A DNA stretch of 64,000 nt from CAYPHY01 sp964410625. GTDB lineage: Bacteria; Chloroflexota; Anaerolineae; Promineifilales; Promineifilaceae. Shown here in pieces: positions 49,426 to 58,583 of this stretch. The stretch covers positions 24,754 to 88,753 of the forward strand of contig CAYPHY010000016.1 in the NCBI GenBank assembly GCA_964410625.1, written 5' to 3'. Both the position numbers and the translations under genes were made by a program. Within the stretch, counting starts at the first letter, position 1, and every line of letters starts with the position of its first letter. A model generated the notes under the pieces. The model was not told the DNA's origin. It searched no databases and saw nothing but the letters and a program-made list of their open reading frames with translations.

Positions 49426-52085
49426 GTAAACAAACTCCCCTTGAATACCAGTTATTAAAGCTCGTGCCTACTAAATATGAATCAGCCGTCGAGAGAAGAC
49501 TAAAAATATCCTCAGCAATAGAAGAATTTTATCAACTGCAAGAAGGCTATACTCAAGCCGATCTTACACTTCTTGAGAAAGACCTCGCACAAAGCTTCGT
49601 TGCTGCCGTGATATATGAATTTGTTACAGATAACGATATTTATAGAACTATGCAGCTCGAACCGATGCGGACTTCGATCACAGAGTCTGGTAAAGCTGTT
49701 GACATTAGTGAAGTTAGACGGATTCTCTTCCGAGAGGATCACAATTTTTCCGGTTTAGGGATAATAGTTTGGAAAATCAGTAGAACCAACAACTTAGTCC
49801 CTTTCCTAAACTACGCAATACAACTCATATTTGACCAAAAATATCCAGAATTGATCGAACTTAAGGATTTTGCACAAATCTCACCACAATTACCTAAGTC
49901 CGTCTCAAAGCCACCAAGATCTAATCTTAAAAAGAAAATTCTAATCAGGGTTTCCAAAGGAATTGATCAACTAAATGACTCATTTGAAGAGAGTACCCTA
50001 AAAAAGCATAATCCGTTTGTTTCGTATAGATTGTTTTTGTACATAGAGCAGCCGTTGCCCGAAATTTGGCTTAAAGTATGGGAAACGTTAATTACATCTA
50101 CGATGTCTGAGAACATGGCGCTCAGGCAAATAATGCGCGAATCAGCTGGATATCTCAAACTAGGAAGTAACGAATTAGAAACCTTTCTAAACGCTATATT
50201 TCTGATGAAAACTCGAACCAGAGAAGTTAACCCACATGTTCTCATGGGAAAGCTGGCGAAACGAAATAATAGATTTGTAGATTTATTAGTCAAAGAACTG
50301 CATAATGCCTCACCAGCAAAGAGCATGGATGTCGCACATGGTCTTCTAATTGCTGCTCAAGAAAATCCATACGCTACTCGAAACTATATTGACGTTGTTA
50401 GCAATAAAAACTCTTATCCATATGCTCAACCTGAATATTTCATTGTTGGCCAATTGCTCGATGATGCGTCAAAAGAAGCCCTAGATATCATGCTTTCTGA
50501 AGCTGTGAAAATGGATTTGAAAAGCAAACAGAGTTTTCAATTAAGTAGACAGAGAGCGGCAAAGGAGATATTAAACAATCTAGCAGGTGTTAAACCAGAA
50601 GCTTACTCCTACCTTCAAAAAGCATTTCAGACAATCGATGATCCCAACAAACTAGTGATGATTGCCGACTTGATCAGAACTAACAACTATCTATTTGAGC
50701 AAATTGACACCACTACCGTTATAGATAGCTTGTCTAATATAGCAAGCCGCCCAGTATCAATATTGCGAGACATTACAGAAATTGATCCTATTTCAAGAAA
50801 CTTGCGGGCCTTAGCTATCAAAACAGCAGTGAAGTTTATTTTAAACTCGCCAGAGCATATGCAAAGAGAGCTTCTATACAACTTTTTACGGAAACTTATC
50901 ACATCGGATGATGACTTGGTTGAAAGAATCGAAGAGGCAGAACAATCTTTGCGTTCTTATCTTACATCCGAACTGACATCTATTTACTTTGCAAAGTATG
51001 TCTTTGGGGAAGATGATTGGGTCGAAGCGGAGGAATGGGTTTCGACAAATCAAAAAAGTGATGACGAAGGAATAAGTGGCTTCATAATCTATCTTTTACA
51101 AAATGTATTATATGGCCAGCTTACCTGTCTTGATACGATGGTTAACAGTAAACGCTTATCGTATTCTTCATCCTCATTTCAACTTGACCTGTTTGTTGAA
51201 CGAACTATAACTACAGTCAGAGACGCGAACCACGAATTTTTTGGTAATCTATTCTCTCCCTTGTCCTCGTTCCCGGAAGATTTCAAACGCTCGAGAAGGA
51301 TTTTAAATGATACTCTAGACTTGCTTGAAGCCTCAAATGGATATCAAACTCCTGCCAATTCGGAACTGCTCTCTGAACAAAAAATAACAATCACCACTGC
51401 AGAATATTGTTTTGAATTTTTAAAAGTAGGTGTTCTAGATGGCCCTGAAGAACCCATTCAGGTCAATGAAGAAGACAAATGGATAACCAGATTCGCTGTC
51501 TGGGATTTGATAGATAGTCCACCACTTCCTCTGGATAAAGAGGTTATAGAATTCTTGCTTGAACATCTTTACCCTAAGCCTGAGGGAAAATCTTGGCTCG
51601 AAAGGCTTAGAACTAGAGACTTCCCACCAGATGAAGTTGTTGTCAGCCGAATAAATTCTTTCATTTGTAAGTCAGTCATTAGAAGCCCGTTGATGACTGA
51701 CATACATCTTACGCGAATACTGGAAGCAGCCGCATCTAGAAAGGTGAAAGGAGGAATTCGTTCTTATGATGTAATCTTGCCCCTTTTAGAATTAAAACAG
51801 TATGATCACAAAATTCTCACCCTAAAGCATTTAGACCAGCTTCTATTAGACAAATCACACGAGGTAGTTGGTGCATCGTTGTTTGTTATTGGTGCGCTAG
51901 TCGATGACATTGGAGATAATTTACCCGCTGACCTCAAAAATCAACTAATAACAACTATTCAAAAGAATTGTGCAAGAGCAAGGCTACGAAATCATAAAAT
52001 GTTTGGAGGATTTAGAGGCCTGCCGATTTCAACGGCTCGCAGAATGTCCGTCTCTGTACTAAGCAAACTAAAAACAAGTAGCTAA
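49422..52085 (+). CDS. Large uncharacterised helical protein, partner of the NACHT NTPase
   Basis: I do not recognise this 887-aa protein. It is rich in amphipathic helices throughout, with spaced Leu/Ile and short loops (e.g. LETFLNAIFLMKTRTREVNPHVLMGKLA, then ITSDDDLVERIEEAEQSL and HKILTLKHLDQLLLDKSHEVVGASLFVIGALVDDI), a pattern like HEAT/ARM alpha-solenoids. No membrane helix, signal or catalytic motif is seen. The ATG overlaps the stop of the NACHT gene (ATGA), with GGAG eight bases before it, so it is a genuine coupled start rather than a frameshift. A role as the separate sensor arm of the NACHT protein is an inference. Codon use matches the NACHT gene. Confidence 0.7.
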   Translation: MSKQTPLEYQLLKLVPTKYESAVERRLKISSAIEEFYQLQEGYTQADLTLLEKDLAQSFVAAVIYEFVTDNDIYRTMQLEPMRTSITESGKAVDISEVRRILFREDHNFSGLGIIVWKISRTNNLVPFLNYAIQLIFDQKYPELIELKDFAQISPQLPKSVSKPPRSNLKKKILIRVSKGIDQLNDSFEESTLKKHNPFVSYRLFLYIEQPLPEIWLKVWETLITSTMSENMALRQIMRESAGYLKLGSNELETFLNAIFLMKTRTREVNPHVLMGKLAKRNNRFVDLLVKELHNASPAKSMDVAHGLLIAAQENPYATRNYIDVVSNKNSYPYAQPEYFIVGQLLDDASKEALDIMLSEAVKMDLKSKQSFQLSRQRAAKEILNNLAGVKPEAYSYLQKAFQTIDDPNKLVMIADLIRTNNYLFEQIDTTTVIDSLSNIASRPVSILRDITEIDPISRNLRALAIKTAVKFILNSPEHMQRELLYNFLRKLITSDDDLVERIEEAEQSLRSYLTSELTSIYFAKYVFGEDDWVEAEEWVSTNQKSDDEGISGFIIYLLQNVLYGQLTCLDTMVNSKRLSYSSSSFQLDLFVERTITTVRDANHEFFGNLFSPLSSFPEDFKRSRRILNDTLDLLEASNGYQTPANSELLSEQKITITTAEYCFEFLKVGVLDGPEEPIQVNEEDKWITRFAVWDLIDSPPLPLDKEVIEFLLEHLYPKPEGKSWLERLRTRDFPPDEVVVSRINSFICKSVIRSPLMTDIHLTRILEAAASRKVKGGIRSYDVILPLLELKQYDHKILTLKHLDQLLLDKSHEVVGASLFVIGALVDDIGDNLPADLKNQLITTIQKNCARARLRNHKMFGGFRGLPISTARRMSVSVLSKLKTSS

Positions 52086-52189
52086 ATAGTCAGTAGCTGA
52101 GAAGAATAAAATGGTCTAAAATGGGCTGCTGCTATTGGTGATTAACATTACAAAAGCGTTCAAGCTTTAAACGGGTTTAAGGGGAAAAG

Positions 52190-52405
52190 ATGAAAGTTGA
52201 TGACGATGACTGGATTGGAAGACTTGTTGGCGCTATCTTCATGGCAATTGCGTCATTACTTTCGGCCGTTGCGATAGCTATTACGTATGCAGTGATGGAT
52301 GTATTAGGCATAGATAACAACTCATGTCTTTGGCAATTAATTGGAGGGCTATTAGCCTTTGCAATCTTTGCTGGCATCATTATGCTGGTATTGTCAATAT
52401 TTTGA
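52190..52405 (+). CDS. Small two-helix membrane protein
   Basis: The 71-aa protein has two hydrophobic helices (GAIFMAIASLLSAVAIAITYAVM and LIGGLLAFAIFAGIIMLVLSI) joined by DVLGIDNNSCLWQ. AGGGGAAAAG directly precedes the ATG. It lies 105 bp beyond the NACHT-system gene, in the same direction, but contains CGGCCG, so it may belong to the older chromosome rather than the island. No family is recognised. It could be a membrane partner of the system; the evidence is only position. Confidence 0.6.
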   Translation: MKVDDDDWIGRLVGAIFMAIASLLSAVAIAITYAVMDVLGIDNNSCLWQLIGGLLAFAIFAGIIMLVLSIF

Positions 52406-52797
52406 AACAATTCCGATCGTTTTTCGAAATCCTTAGGCCAAGGTCTTTCTCTACTGAGAGTAACTGTTTTATTAGGGTAGTATGGGTATTTAGGCAGGAT
52501 TTTTAATGCTTCCGAAGCATCGTCTTAAGTTACTAAAAGTGTTTGTCCATTCGCACCGTCCTCAGTGAGCTTGGTTAGTATTGCCAAATGGTGACACAAG
52601 CAGCCAAAAGATTATACAGATCCAGAAATTACCGATGTAGGATAGCAAAGGGTTAGATGAGAAGAGCCGGATATACCCTTCAACCGACCACAAGAACGCG
52701 TGTTGACCGGCCTCGGGGATATGCTTCCCGCTTTCTTAAACTAGGAGGATGCCAAATCCGACATCCTCCAGGCGCTACTACTAACCACTCCCCACTC
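52406..52797. other. Intergenic region without recognised gene
   Basis: These 392 bp hold no convincing reading frame. A possible terminator hairpin lies at its right end (52744-52769). Composition moves back from AT-rich to GC-rich. Confidence 0.5.
52744..52769 (-). terminator. Possible terminator of the split beta-propeller gene
   Basis: On the minus strand GGAGGATG pairs with CATCCTCC over a 10-nt loop, 30 bp beyond the stop at 52798, and is followed by TAGTTTAAG. The T content is low, so the call is moderate. Confidence 0.45.
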
Positions 52798-54591
52798 TCA
52801 CCGCAACGCTACCGGCAAAAACAACCCAAACGCCACCCCCTCCTCCGGCCCCTCCGGAATCGTCGCCCCATACAACTCCACCACCTCATCAACATCCTGA
52901 TCGGCCGTATACACCACCCGGCCGCCATCAGGGCTAATGTCAAAGCGATTGATATTACCCCCTTCCACCACCGGCCCATTCAACTTCACCGCCGTCCCAC
53001 TCCCATCCGGCGTAGCCACATACAACTCATACCGCCCCTCCACCTCCTGGTCAGCCTGATAAATCACCCGGCCGCTATCCCCCGTAACCCAATACCCCAC
53101 CACACTCCCACCAGCAACCAGCCCATCATTCACCTGCTGCGGCGACCCACTCCCATCCGGCCGCGCACTATACAACCCACTCCCCGCTTCCGAAAACACC
53201 CGGTACAACACAAAGCTACCATCCGGGCTAAACTCAAACCCAAACGCACTCTCCCCCACACTCAACCCATGATTCAACTTCACCGGGACCCCACTCGGCA
53301 ACAACACCCCATACCCCTCATACCGCTCATCCACCTCCTGGTCCGCCACATACACCAGATACGAACCATCCGGGCTAAACCCAAACTCCACCACATCCCC
53401 ATCCGCCACCAACGGATCATTCACCTTCGCTGGCACATCCGGCAACGGCAACGAAACCATAAAAATCTCATTCCGCTCATCCACCTCCTGGTCCGCCAAA
53501 TACACCAAATAATCACCCGTCGGGCTGAACTGGAACCACTGCACATCCCCCCCCGCCACTAACGGACTATTCACCTTCACCGCCCCCGCGCTCCCATCCG
53601 CCGGCACAATATACAACTCAAACACCTCATCCACATCCTGGTCGGCAATATACGCCACCCACTCCCCATCCGCGCTAAAGCCAAAACTATGCTCCACCAC
53701 ATCCCCATTCGCCACCAGCGGCCCATTCAACTTCACCGCCGTCCCCCCACCAATCGGCGCCGAATAAATCTCCACCACCTCATCCACATCCTGGTCCGCC
53801 GTATACACCACCCGCGTGCTATCCGGGCTAATTTCAAAATCCTTCACCTCCCCATCCGCCACCAACGGCCCATTCAACTTCACCTGCATTCCACCTTCAT
53901 CCACCGGCGCACTAAACACCTCCATCACACCATTCGTCTCCAGATCAGCCCGATAAACCACATACTGGCTATCCCCACTCAGCCGGAAGAAATGAACCCC
54001 CACATTCGCCACCGTCGTCACACTCAGTGCAATCGGCGGCCCACTCCCATCCACCGGCACACTATACAGCGTATCAGGCTCCCCACTGGCCAAAACATTA
54101 AAAATCGCCCGCGTGCCATCGGCCGTCACCTGCATATCAAAAATCTGAAAATCACCCGCCAGCCCCTGACTCAAGCGCACAGGCGACCCACTCCCATCCA
54201 ACCGCCGCCGATACAAGTCATTCCGGTCAAGCCGCGTCTGGTCCGCCAGATAAAGCACATACTGGCTATCACTCGTCACCTCAAACGACCAGATATCCGC
54301 CCCAATCCCCAACGTCCCATTCAACTTCGCCACCGCCCCCGGCGCAGCCAGCGGCGCCCGATACAACTCCCGTAACTCATTCACCTCCTGGTCAGCAATA
54401 TAAACCACCCTACTGTTATTTGGGGCAATGTCATAGCCCACCACATCCCCACCCGCCGTCAACCCCCCATTCACCTTCGTCACACTCCCCCCCGCCAACG
54501 CCACGCGATACAATTCAACACTCATCCCCGCCCCCCGGTCCGCCAAATAAACCACACGGCTACTGTCCCCACTAATCAAAAAGCTATGCAC
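52798..54591 (-). pseudogene. C-terminal part of a giant PD40 beta-propeller protein, after an in-frame amber stop
   Basis: This 597-codon stretch continues the same reading frame as the 55962-54592 gene, separated only by TAG at 54592-54594. It contains about a dozen repeats of roughly 50 aa (VVGYDIAPNNSRVVYIADQEVNELRELYRAPL, with conserved PLVADGDV and KLNGPL linkers), and closes with EEGVAFGLFLPVALR, a hydrophobic end common in exported Chloroflexota proteins. Alone it has no signal peptide and no ribosome site before the GTG at 54591, so separate translation is unlikely. Either the gene is broken by one CAG-to-TAG change or the stop is read through. Confidence 0.75.
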
Positions 54592-55962
54592 CTACCCATT
54601 AGACAAAGAACCATTCAACTTCGTCACCGTCCCCCCCGCCAACGGTACACTATACAACTCATTCCGCGTCGCCGAATCCTGCCGCGCCCGATAAACCACC
54701 CGGCTACTATCCGCCGCAATCGCAAAATCAAACAGCGAACCCCCCGCCAACGTCCCATTCAGCTTCACCGCCGTCCCACCCGCAATCGGCACACTAAACA
54801 GCTCCTCCAAATCATTCGTATCCTGGTCAGCCAGATAAACCACCCGGCTACTATCCGCGCTGATCTGCGGCGACCAAACCCAACTCACCTCCCCACCAGC
54901 CACCAACGGCGGATTCAACTTCACCACCGCACCGCCAGAGATAGCCACACCATACAACTCAAACACATCATTCGTATCCTGGTCAGCCAGATAAATCACC
55001 CGCTGGCTATCCGGGCTAACAAAAAAGTTCCCCCCAAAGCCAACATCTCCACCCGCCACCAGCGTACCATTCAACTTCATCGCCCCCGCACTCCCATCCA
55101 GCGGCACACGATACAACTCAATTACATCATCCGTATCCTGATCCGCCAGATAAAGCACCCACTGGCTATCCGGGCTAAACGTAAAGTCCGATACATTCCC
55201 ACCCGCCACCAGCGGGTCATTCAGCTTCTCCGGCCCGCCACTCCCATCCAGCGGCACACGGTAAAGCTCATCCACACCATCCACATCCTGGTCAGCCCGA
55301 TACACCACATACTGGCTATCCGCGCTAATTTCATAGCTAAGCGTCCCGCCCCCCGCCGCAAGTGTACCATTCAGCTTAACCGCCGCCCCACTCCCGTCCA
55401 CTGGCGCACTAAATAACTCCATTACCCCATCCGTCTCCTGGTCAGCGCGATAGACCACCCGGCTCCCATCCGGGCTAATCCTAAAACTACCACCAAAATC
55501 CACCAGACTACCACCCTCCACCATCTCCCCACTCAACTTAACCGGCTGCGTGCTTCCATCCAGACGCACGCTATAAAGCTCATACACACCACGACTATCC
55601 TGATCACCGTTATAGACAACATATACACTATCCGGGCTAATCCCATACTCATTAATACGCCGCCCCTGCTCCGGCAACGCACTCAGCTTCACTGAAGCAG
55701 AACCCCCACTCGTCGGCACCACATAAAGCTCTGCAAGCTCAACCACATCCTGCCCCGCACGATAAACCGTATACACACCATCAGGGCTAACTTCAAAGTC
55801 ATGCACATCACCCCCAATCGGTAATGGGCCATCACTGCTTAACTTGTAAGAATCTTGGGGCGCGGCCGAAACCGCCGAGAGAAGAAAAACGCTGGCAACC
55901 AACACAACAACCAAAAATCCCAAACGTACCAGCTTCAACGAGCGCAACACCATGCCAATCAT
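54592..55962 (-). CDS. Secreted PD40 beta-propeller protein, ends at in-frame amber codon
   Basis: After a signal peptide (VRLGFLVVVLVASVFLLSAVSA) come nine or ten repeats with the element SPDSQWVLYLADQDTDDVIELYRVPLDGSAGAMKLNGTLVAGG, about 47-50 aa each. The ATG at 55962 is used because AAGGAG lies six bases upstream. The repeats match those of the downstream stretch so closely, at protein and DNA level, that both must once have been one protein of about 1056 codons. The stop TAG at 54592 interrupts the linker LNGSLSNG*VHSFLI, where a Gln (CAG) or similar would keep the repeat. The protein is for export, with a surface or adhesive role inferred. Confidence 0.8.
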   Translation of the reverse strand: MIGMVLRSLKLVRLGFLVVVLVASVFLLSAVSAAPQDSYKLSSDGPLPIGGDVHDFEVSPDGVYTVYRAGQDVVELAELYVVPTSGGSASVKLSALPEQGRRINEYGISPDSVYVVYNGDQDSRGVYELYSVRLDGSTQPVKLSGEMVEGGSLVDFGGSFRISPDGSRVVYRADQETDGVMELFSAPVDGSGAAVKLNGTLAAGGGTLSYEISADSQYVVYRADQDVDGVDELYRVPLDGSGGPEKLNDPLVAGGNVSDFTFSPDSQWVLYLADQDTDDVIELYRVPLDGSAGAMKLNGTLVAGGDVGFGGNFFVSPDSQRVIYLADQDTNDVFELYGVAISGGAVVKLNPPLVAGGEVSWVWSPQISADSSRVVYLADQDTNDLEELFSVPIAGGTAVKLNGTLAGGSLFDFAIAADSSRVVYRARQDSATRNELYSVPLAGGTVTKLNGSLSNG

Positions 55963-55968
55963 GTTCAT

Positions 55969-56267
55969 CTCCTTACCACTACGCTACAATGCATGGCTAA
56001 GACAAGTCCGGCTCGTCCAACTCCCAGCGGCCCAAGTCAGACTCAGCTTAGCTATTCAGTTTGATGAGAACACAATAGGCGACTGAAACAGAAGATAACA
56101 TCACCCACAGTCACAAGCAAGAGTGAAATCCAGCTTCAGAACCAAAAAAGCATCCCCTACACTCCCCATCTGTTTCTTCCTATCACACACACACACACTA
56201 TCGCGCCAACTAGATGGCGCGACCCCCACCCTATCACGGCCGCGTCCTGAAAACGTCCACCCCTTGT
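55969..56267. other. Intergenic region with (CA)n tract and hairpin
   Basis: These 299 bp separate two minus-strand genes. (CA)7 is at 56184-56198, and TCGCGCC/GGCGCGA form a 7-bp stem at 56200-56221, possibly the end signal of nnrD. No gene is seen. Confidence 0.5.
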
Positions 56268-57932
56268 TCAAAAGCGCACGGCCGCCACCCAATCCGCCAA
56301 CTCACTCGCCAACAACCCCGCGTCCCCCCGTTCCTGTGCCGCCAACTCCGCCGCCGCTCCATGCCAATACGCCCCCAACACCGCCGCCTCAAACCCATCC
56401 AGCCCCTGCGCCAACAACGACACAATCACCCCCGCCAACACATCCCCCGTTCCCCCCGTTCCCAATATCGGATTGGCAAACGGCATCAACACGCAACCGC
56501 CGCTTGAAGCCGCCACTACCGTATACGCCCCCTTCAACACCACCACATGCCCCCACTCGGCCGCCTTCTCCCGCGCCAACTCCACCCGCTCGGCCGCCCC
56601 CATCTCCTCCATCTCCATCCCCACCAACCGCGCCATCTCCCCCGGATGCGGCGTCAGAACCGTCCCCGCCGGTAATCGCCGCGGCCAATCCTCCATCTGC
56701 GCCAGCAAATTCAGCCCATCCGCATCCACCACCAACGGCGGCAACCCCTCATGGTCCCGCAAAAATTCATCCCAGAAATCCGCCGCCTCCCCCAATCCCG
56801 GCCCCACCAAACAAGCGTCACTCCGCTCTACGACTTCTCGCAATGCCCCCACACTATCTCTACCAAACACCTCCCTATCCGGCACAACCGGATAAGTCGC
56901 CTCCGGCAACTGCATCGCCACCGTCGGCCGGATGGCCTCCGGAACCGCCAACGCCACCAGCCCCGCTCCAGCCCTTAACGCCCCCCTTGCCGCCAACGAC
57001 GGCGCACCCCAATACCGCGCCGACCCCGCGATAACCAACGCCGTGCCAAACGTTCCCTTGTGCCCGTCCAGCGGCCGCTCCGGCAACAACCCCCGCGCCA
57101 TCTCCACGGTCGCCAACTCCACAGGCGCCTCTTTCACCGCCGGTAGCGCAGCATCAATCCCAATATCCGCCACCACCAGCTCACCACAAGCCGCCGCCCC
57201 CGGAAAGCGAAAATGCCCCCGCTTCGGCCCCGCAAACGTCACCGTCAAATCGGCCGCCACCGCCAGCCCATCCAACTCCCCCGTATCACAATTCAACCCA
57301 CTCGGACAATCCACCGCGACGACAAAGGGGAGAGGAGGCTCACGCAAAGAACGCAAAGACGCCAAGGAAGAAAGCTTTGCGCCCTTTGCGTCTTTGCGTG
57401 AGCCCTCTACAGCAGCAATGCTAACCAACCTCGGCCGTCCTTCCTCCCGCCGCAATTCCCGCTGCTCCTCCAATCCCGCCCACACCTGGCGCAGCAACTC
57501 CGCCAGTGGGCCGCTAATCGGCCGCGACACCCCCGTCCCCAACAGCGCATCCACCACAACGTCAGTAATCCGCAGCCGGTGACGCAAGACGCGATGGCGT
57601 TGATCATACTCCGCCAACAACACCTCCAGTCCCATCTCCTGCACCCGCCGCAAATTCTCGTCCGTCTCCCCATCCCGCGCCTTCGACAGATAAAAGGCGA
57701 CATCTGCTCCCGCCTCCGCCAGATACCGCCCCGCCACCAATCCATCGCCCCCATTATTCCCCGGCCCCACCAGCACCGTCACCCGGCGGCCGTCCACCGC
57801 CAGCCGCGCCATAATCGCCTCCGCCACCCGCCGCCCGGCCGTCTCCATCATCTGCGCATAAGACCAGCCAGCAGCATCGGCCGCCCGTTCGGCCGCGACC
57901 ATCTCCGCCACTGTAAACACTTTAATTGTCAT
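56268..57932 (-). CDS. nnrD: Bifunctional NAD(P)H-hydrate epimerase/dehydratase
   Basis: The N-terminal half (residues 1-250) is the YjeF_N epimerase domain: VTVLVGPGNNGGDGLVAGRYLAEAG near 55. The C-terminal half is the ADP-dependent dehydratase of the carbohydrate-kinase-like fold, with TVLTPHPGEMARLVG and NPILGTGGTGDVLAGVIVSLLAQG (the catalytic GTGDVLAG Asp). The enzyme repairs hydrated NADH/NADPH. A CGCAAAGAC palindrome is inserted in frame at about residues 177-199 (GSRKDAKGAKLSSLASLRSL), just before the VVAVDCPSGLNCDTG motif, an unusual addition. The ATG at 57932 or GTG at 57944 is used. It is transcribed alone, upstream of the tRNA. Confidence 0.95.
   Translation of the reverse strand: MTIKVFTVAEMVAAERAADAAGWSYAQMMETAGRRVAEAIMARLAVDGRRVTVLVGPGNNGGDGLVAGRYLAEAGADVAFYLSKARDGETDENLRRVQEMGLEVLLAEYDQRHRVLRHRLRITDVVVDALLGTGVSRPISGPLAELLRQVWAGLEEQRELRREEGRPRLVSIAAVEGSRKDAKGAKLSSLASLRSLREPPLPFVVAVDCPSGLNCDTGELDGLAVAADLTVTFAGPKRGHFRFPGAAACGELVVADIGIDAALPAVKEAPVELATVEMARGLLPERPLDGHKGTFGTALVIAGSARYWGAPSLAARGALRAGAGLVALAVPEAIRPTVAMQLPEATYPVVPDREVFGRDSVGALREVVERSDACLVGPGLGEAADFWDEFLRDHEGLPPLVVDADGLNLLAQMEDWPRRLPAGTVLTPHPGEMARLVGMEMEEMGAAERVELAREKAAEWGHVVVLKGAYTVVAASSGGCVLMPFANPILGTGGTGDVLAGVIVSLLAQGLDGFEAAVLGAYWHGAAAELAAQERGDAGLLASELADWVAAVRF
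57337..57404. repeat. CGCAAAGAC-family palindrome inside the nnrD coding sequence (copy 5)
   Basis: GGCTCACGCAAAGAACGC with AAAGACGCCAAG is mirrored by CTTTGCGCCCTTTGCG and TCTTTGCGTGAGCC around a short loop, and the inserted length keeps the reading frame. Confidence 0.9.
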
Positions 57933-57960
57933 GGGATTTATCACGCGAGGAAGATTTTCT

Positions 57961-58063
57961 AAGTTGGCAGTTGTCAGTGGGCAGTTAGCAGTAACAGTCC
58001 CTTAGTCTCTCAGTCTCCTAATCTCCCAGTCTCCATTACTGCCGACTGCCAACTGTCTACTGA
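57961..58063. repeat. Nested repeat: CAGTTGGCAGT heptamers around GAGACTAA octamers
   Basis: GTTGGCA, GTTGTCA, GTGGGCA, GTTAGCA, GT stand in the left arm every 7 nt, and ACTGCCGACTGCCAACTG in the right arm. Between them are TCTCTCAG, TCTCCTAA, TCTCCCAG, TCTCC. It lies between nnrD and the tRNA gene. Confidence 0.82.
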
Positions 58064-58069
58064 AATAGG

Positions 58070-58142
58070 CACCCTCGGAGGGATTCGAACCCCCGACCGT
58101 CAGCTTAGAAGGCTGCTGCTCTGTCCCCTGAGCTACGAGGGC
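58070..58142 (-). tRNA. tRNA-Arg (anticodon UCU)
   Basis: The minus strand folds as a 73-nt cloverleaf: acceptor GCCCTCG/CGAGGGT (with a G-U pair), D stem GCTC/GAGC, anticodon stem GCAGC/GCTGA with one mismatch, loop CTTCTAA with anticodon TCT, and T arm GGGGG-TTCGAAT-CCCTC. The discriminator is G; CCA is not fully encoded (CCT). The whole shape and TTCGAAT are typical of bacterial tRNA-Arg(UCU). Confidence 0.93.
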
Positions 58143-58292
58143 ATGTAATATCTTAAAAACAATTTTAATTAGCAACCCAGTTAGCGTCAAATGGGCTAAT
58201 CTATGATATGGTACTAAATTGCATTTTAACTTATAATTGGCAACAGTTGTTAATTATTAGCTAAACAACGCGAGAAATGGAGACTAAGTACG

Positions 58293-58583
58293 ATGAACCC
58301 TTTACCTACCATAGCCCCGATTAGCGATATGCGTATTCGCCAGGCTGACATCATTGAAAAAGCAGCAAAAGGGCCGGTTATCTTGCTCGAACGAGGTAGC
58401 AAACCTGCTCTCGTCGTTGTTTCACCAGAATTTTGGAACAATCTTACGGAGCAGATCGAATATCTTGAAGATGTGGCGGCCGTTTACAAGAAAAAGTGGG
58501 AGTTAGCGACCGGTCAAGATGAGATAGTCGAATTATCGCCCGAAATGATTCAGGAGTGGTTGGGCGATGACATATCGAATTAG
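58293..58583 (+). CDS. Phd/YefM-like antitoxin
   Basis: The 96-aa protein has the Phd-type DNA-binding pattern IAPISDMRIRQADIIEKAAKGPVILLERGSKPALVVVSPEFWNNL (residues about 6-50), followed by a helical, acidic tail (DEIVELSPEMIQEWLGDD) to hold the toxin. GGAG lies about 10 bases before the ATG. Its end overlaps the RelE/ParE-type toxin start by 17 bp, so the two are coupled. It probably represses its own promoter in the AT-rich 58143-58292 stretch. Confidence 0.9.
   Translation: MNPLPTIAPISDMRIRQADIIEKAAKGPVILLERGSKPALVVVSPEFWNNLTEQIEYLEDVAAVYKKKWELATGQDEIVELSPEMIQEWLGDDISN

Larger units (their letters stand above)
47210..52190. other. AT-rich genomic island without CGGCCG
   Basis: The segment changes abruptly from GC-rich to AT-rich DNA, uses AGA/AGG and A/T-ending codons, and contains no CGGCCG hexamer by eye between 47.5 and 52.1 kb, while the flanks have several per kilobase. 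A decayed IS256 transposase end lies at its left edge. It carries the two-gene NACHT system. Recent horizontal gain is inferred. Confidence 0.75.

Noticed and set aside
49380..49440. Frameshift joining the NACHT protein and the 887-aa protein into one gene
   Set aside because: The second ATG has its own ribosome site (GGAG, 8 nt) and the genes overlap as ATGA, a normal coupled arrangement. Split genes remain the simpler reading.
52500..52760. Group II intron or retroelement end
   Set aside because: Words like GAGCCGGATATACC recall domain V, but the required pairing and a GAAA loop are absent and no reverse transcriptase is nearby.
52657..53562. Long plus-strand frame rich in His/Pro/Arg
   Set aside because: It is the complement of the repetitive propeller gene; the composition is that of a shadow and there is no start signal.
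56184..56198. (CA)7 tract as a phase-variation switch
   Set aside because: It lies between genes far from any start codon and promoter that I can identify, so no switching role can be supported.
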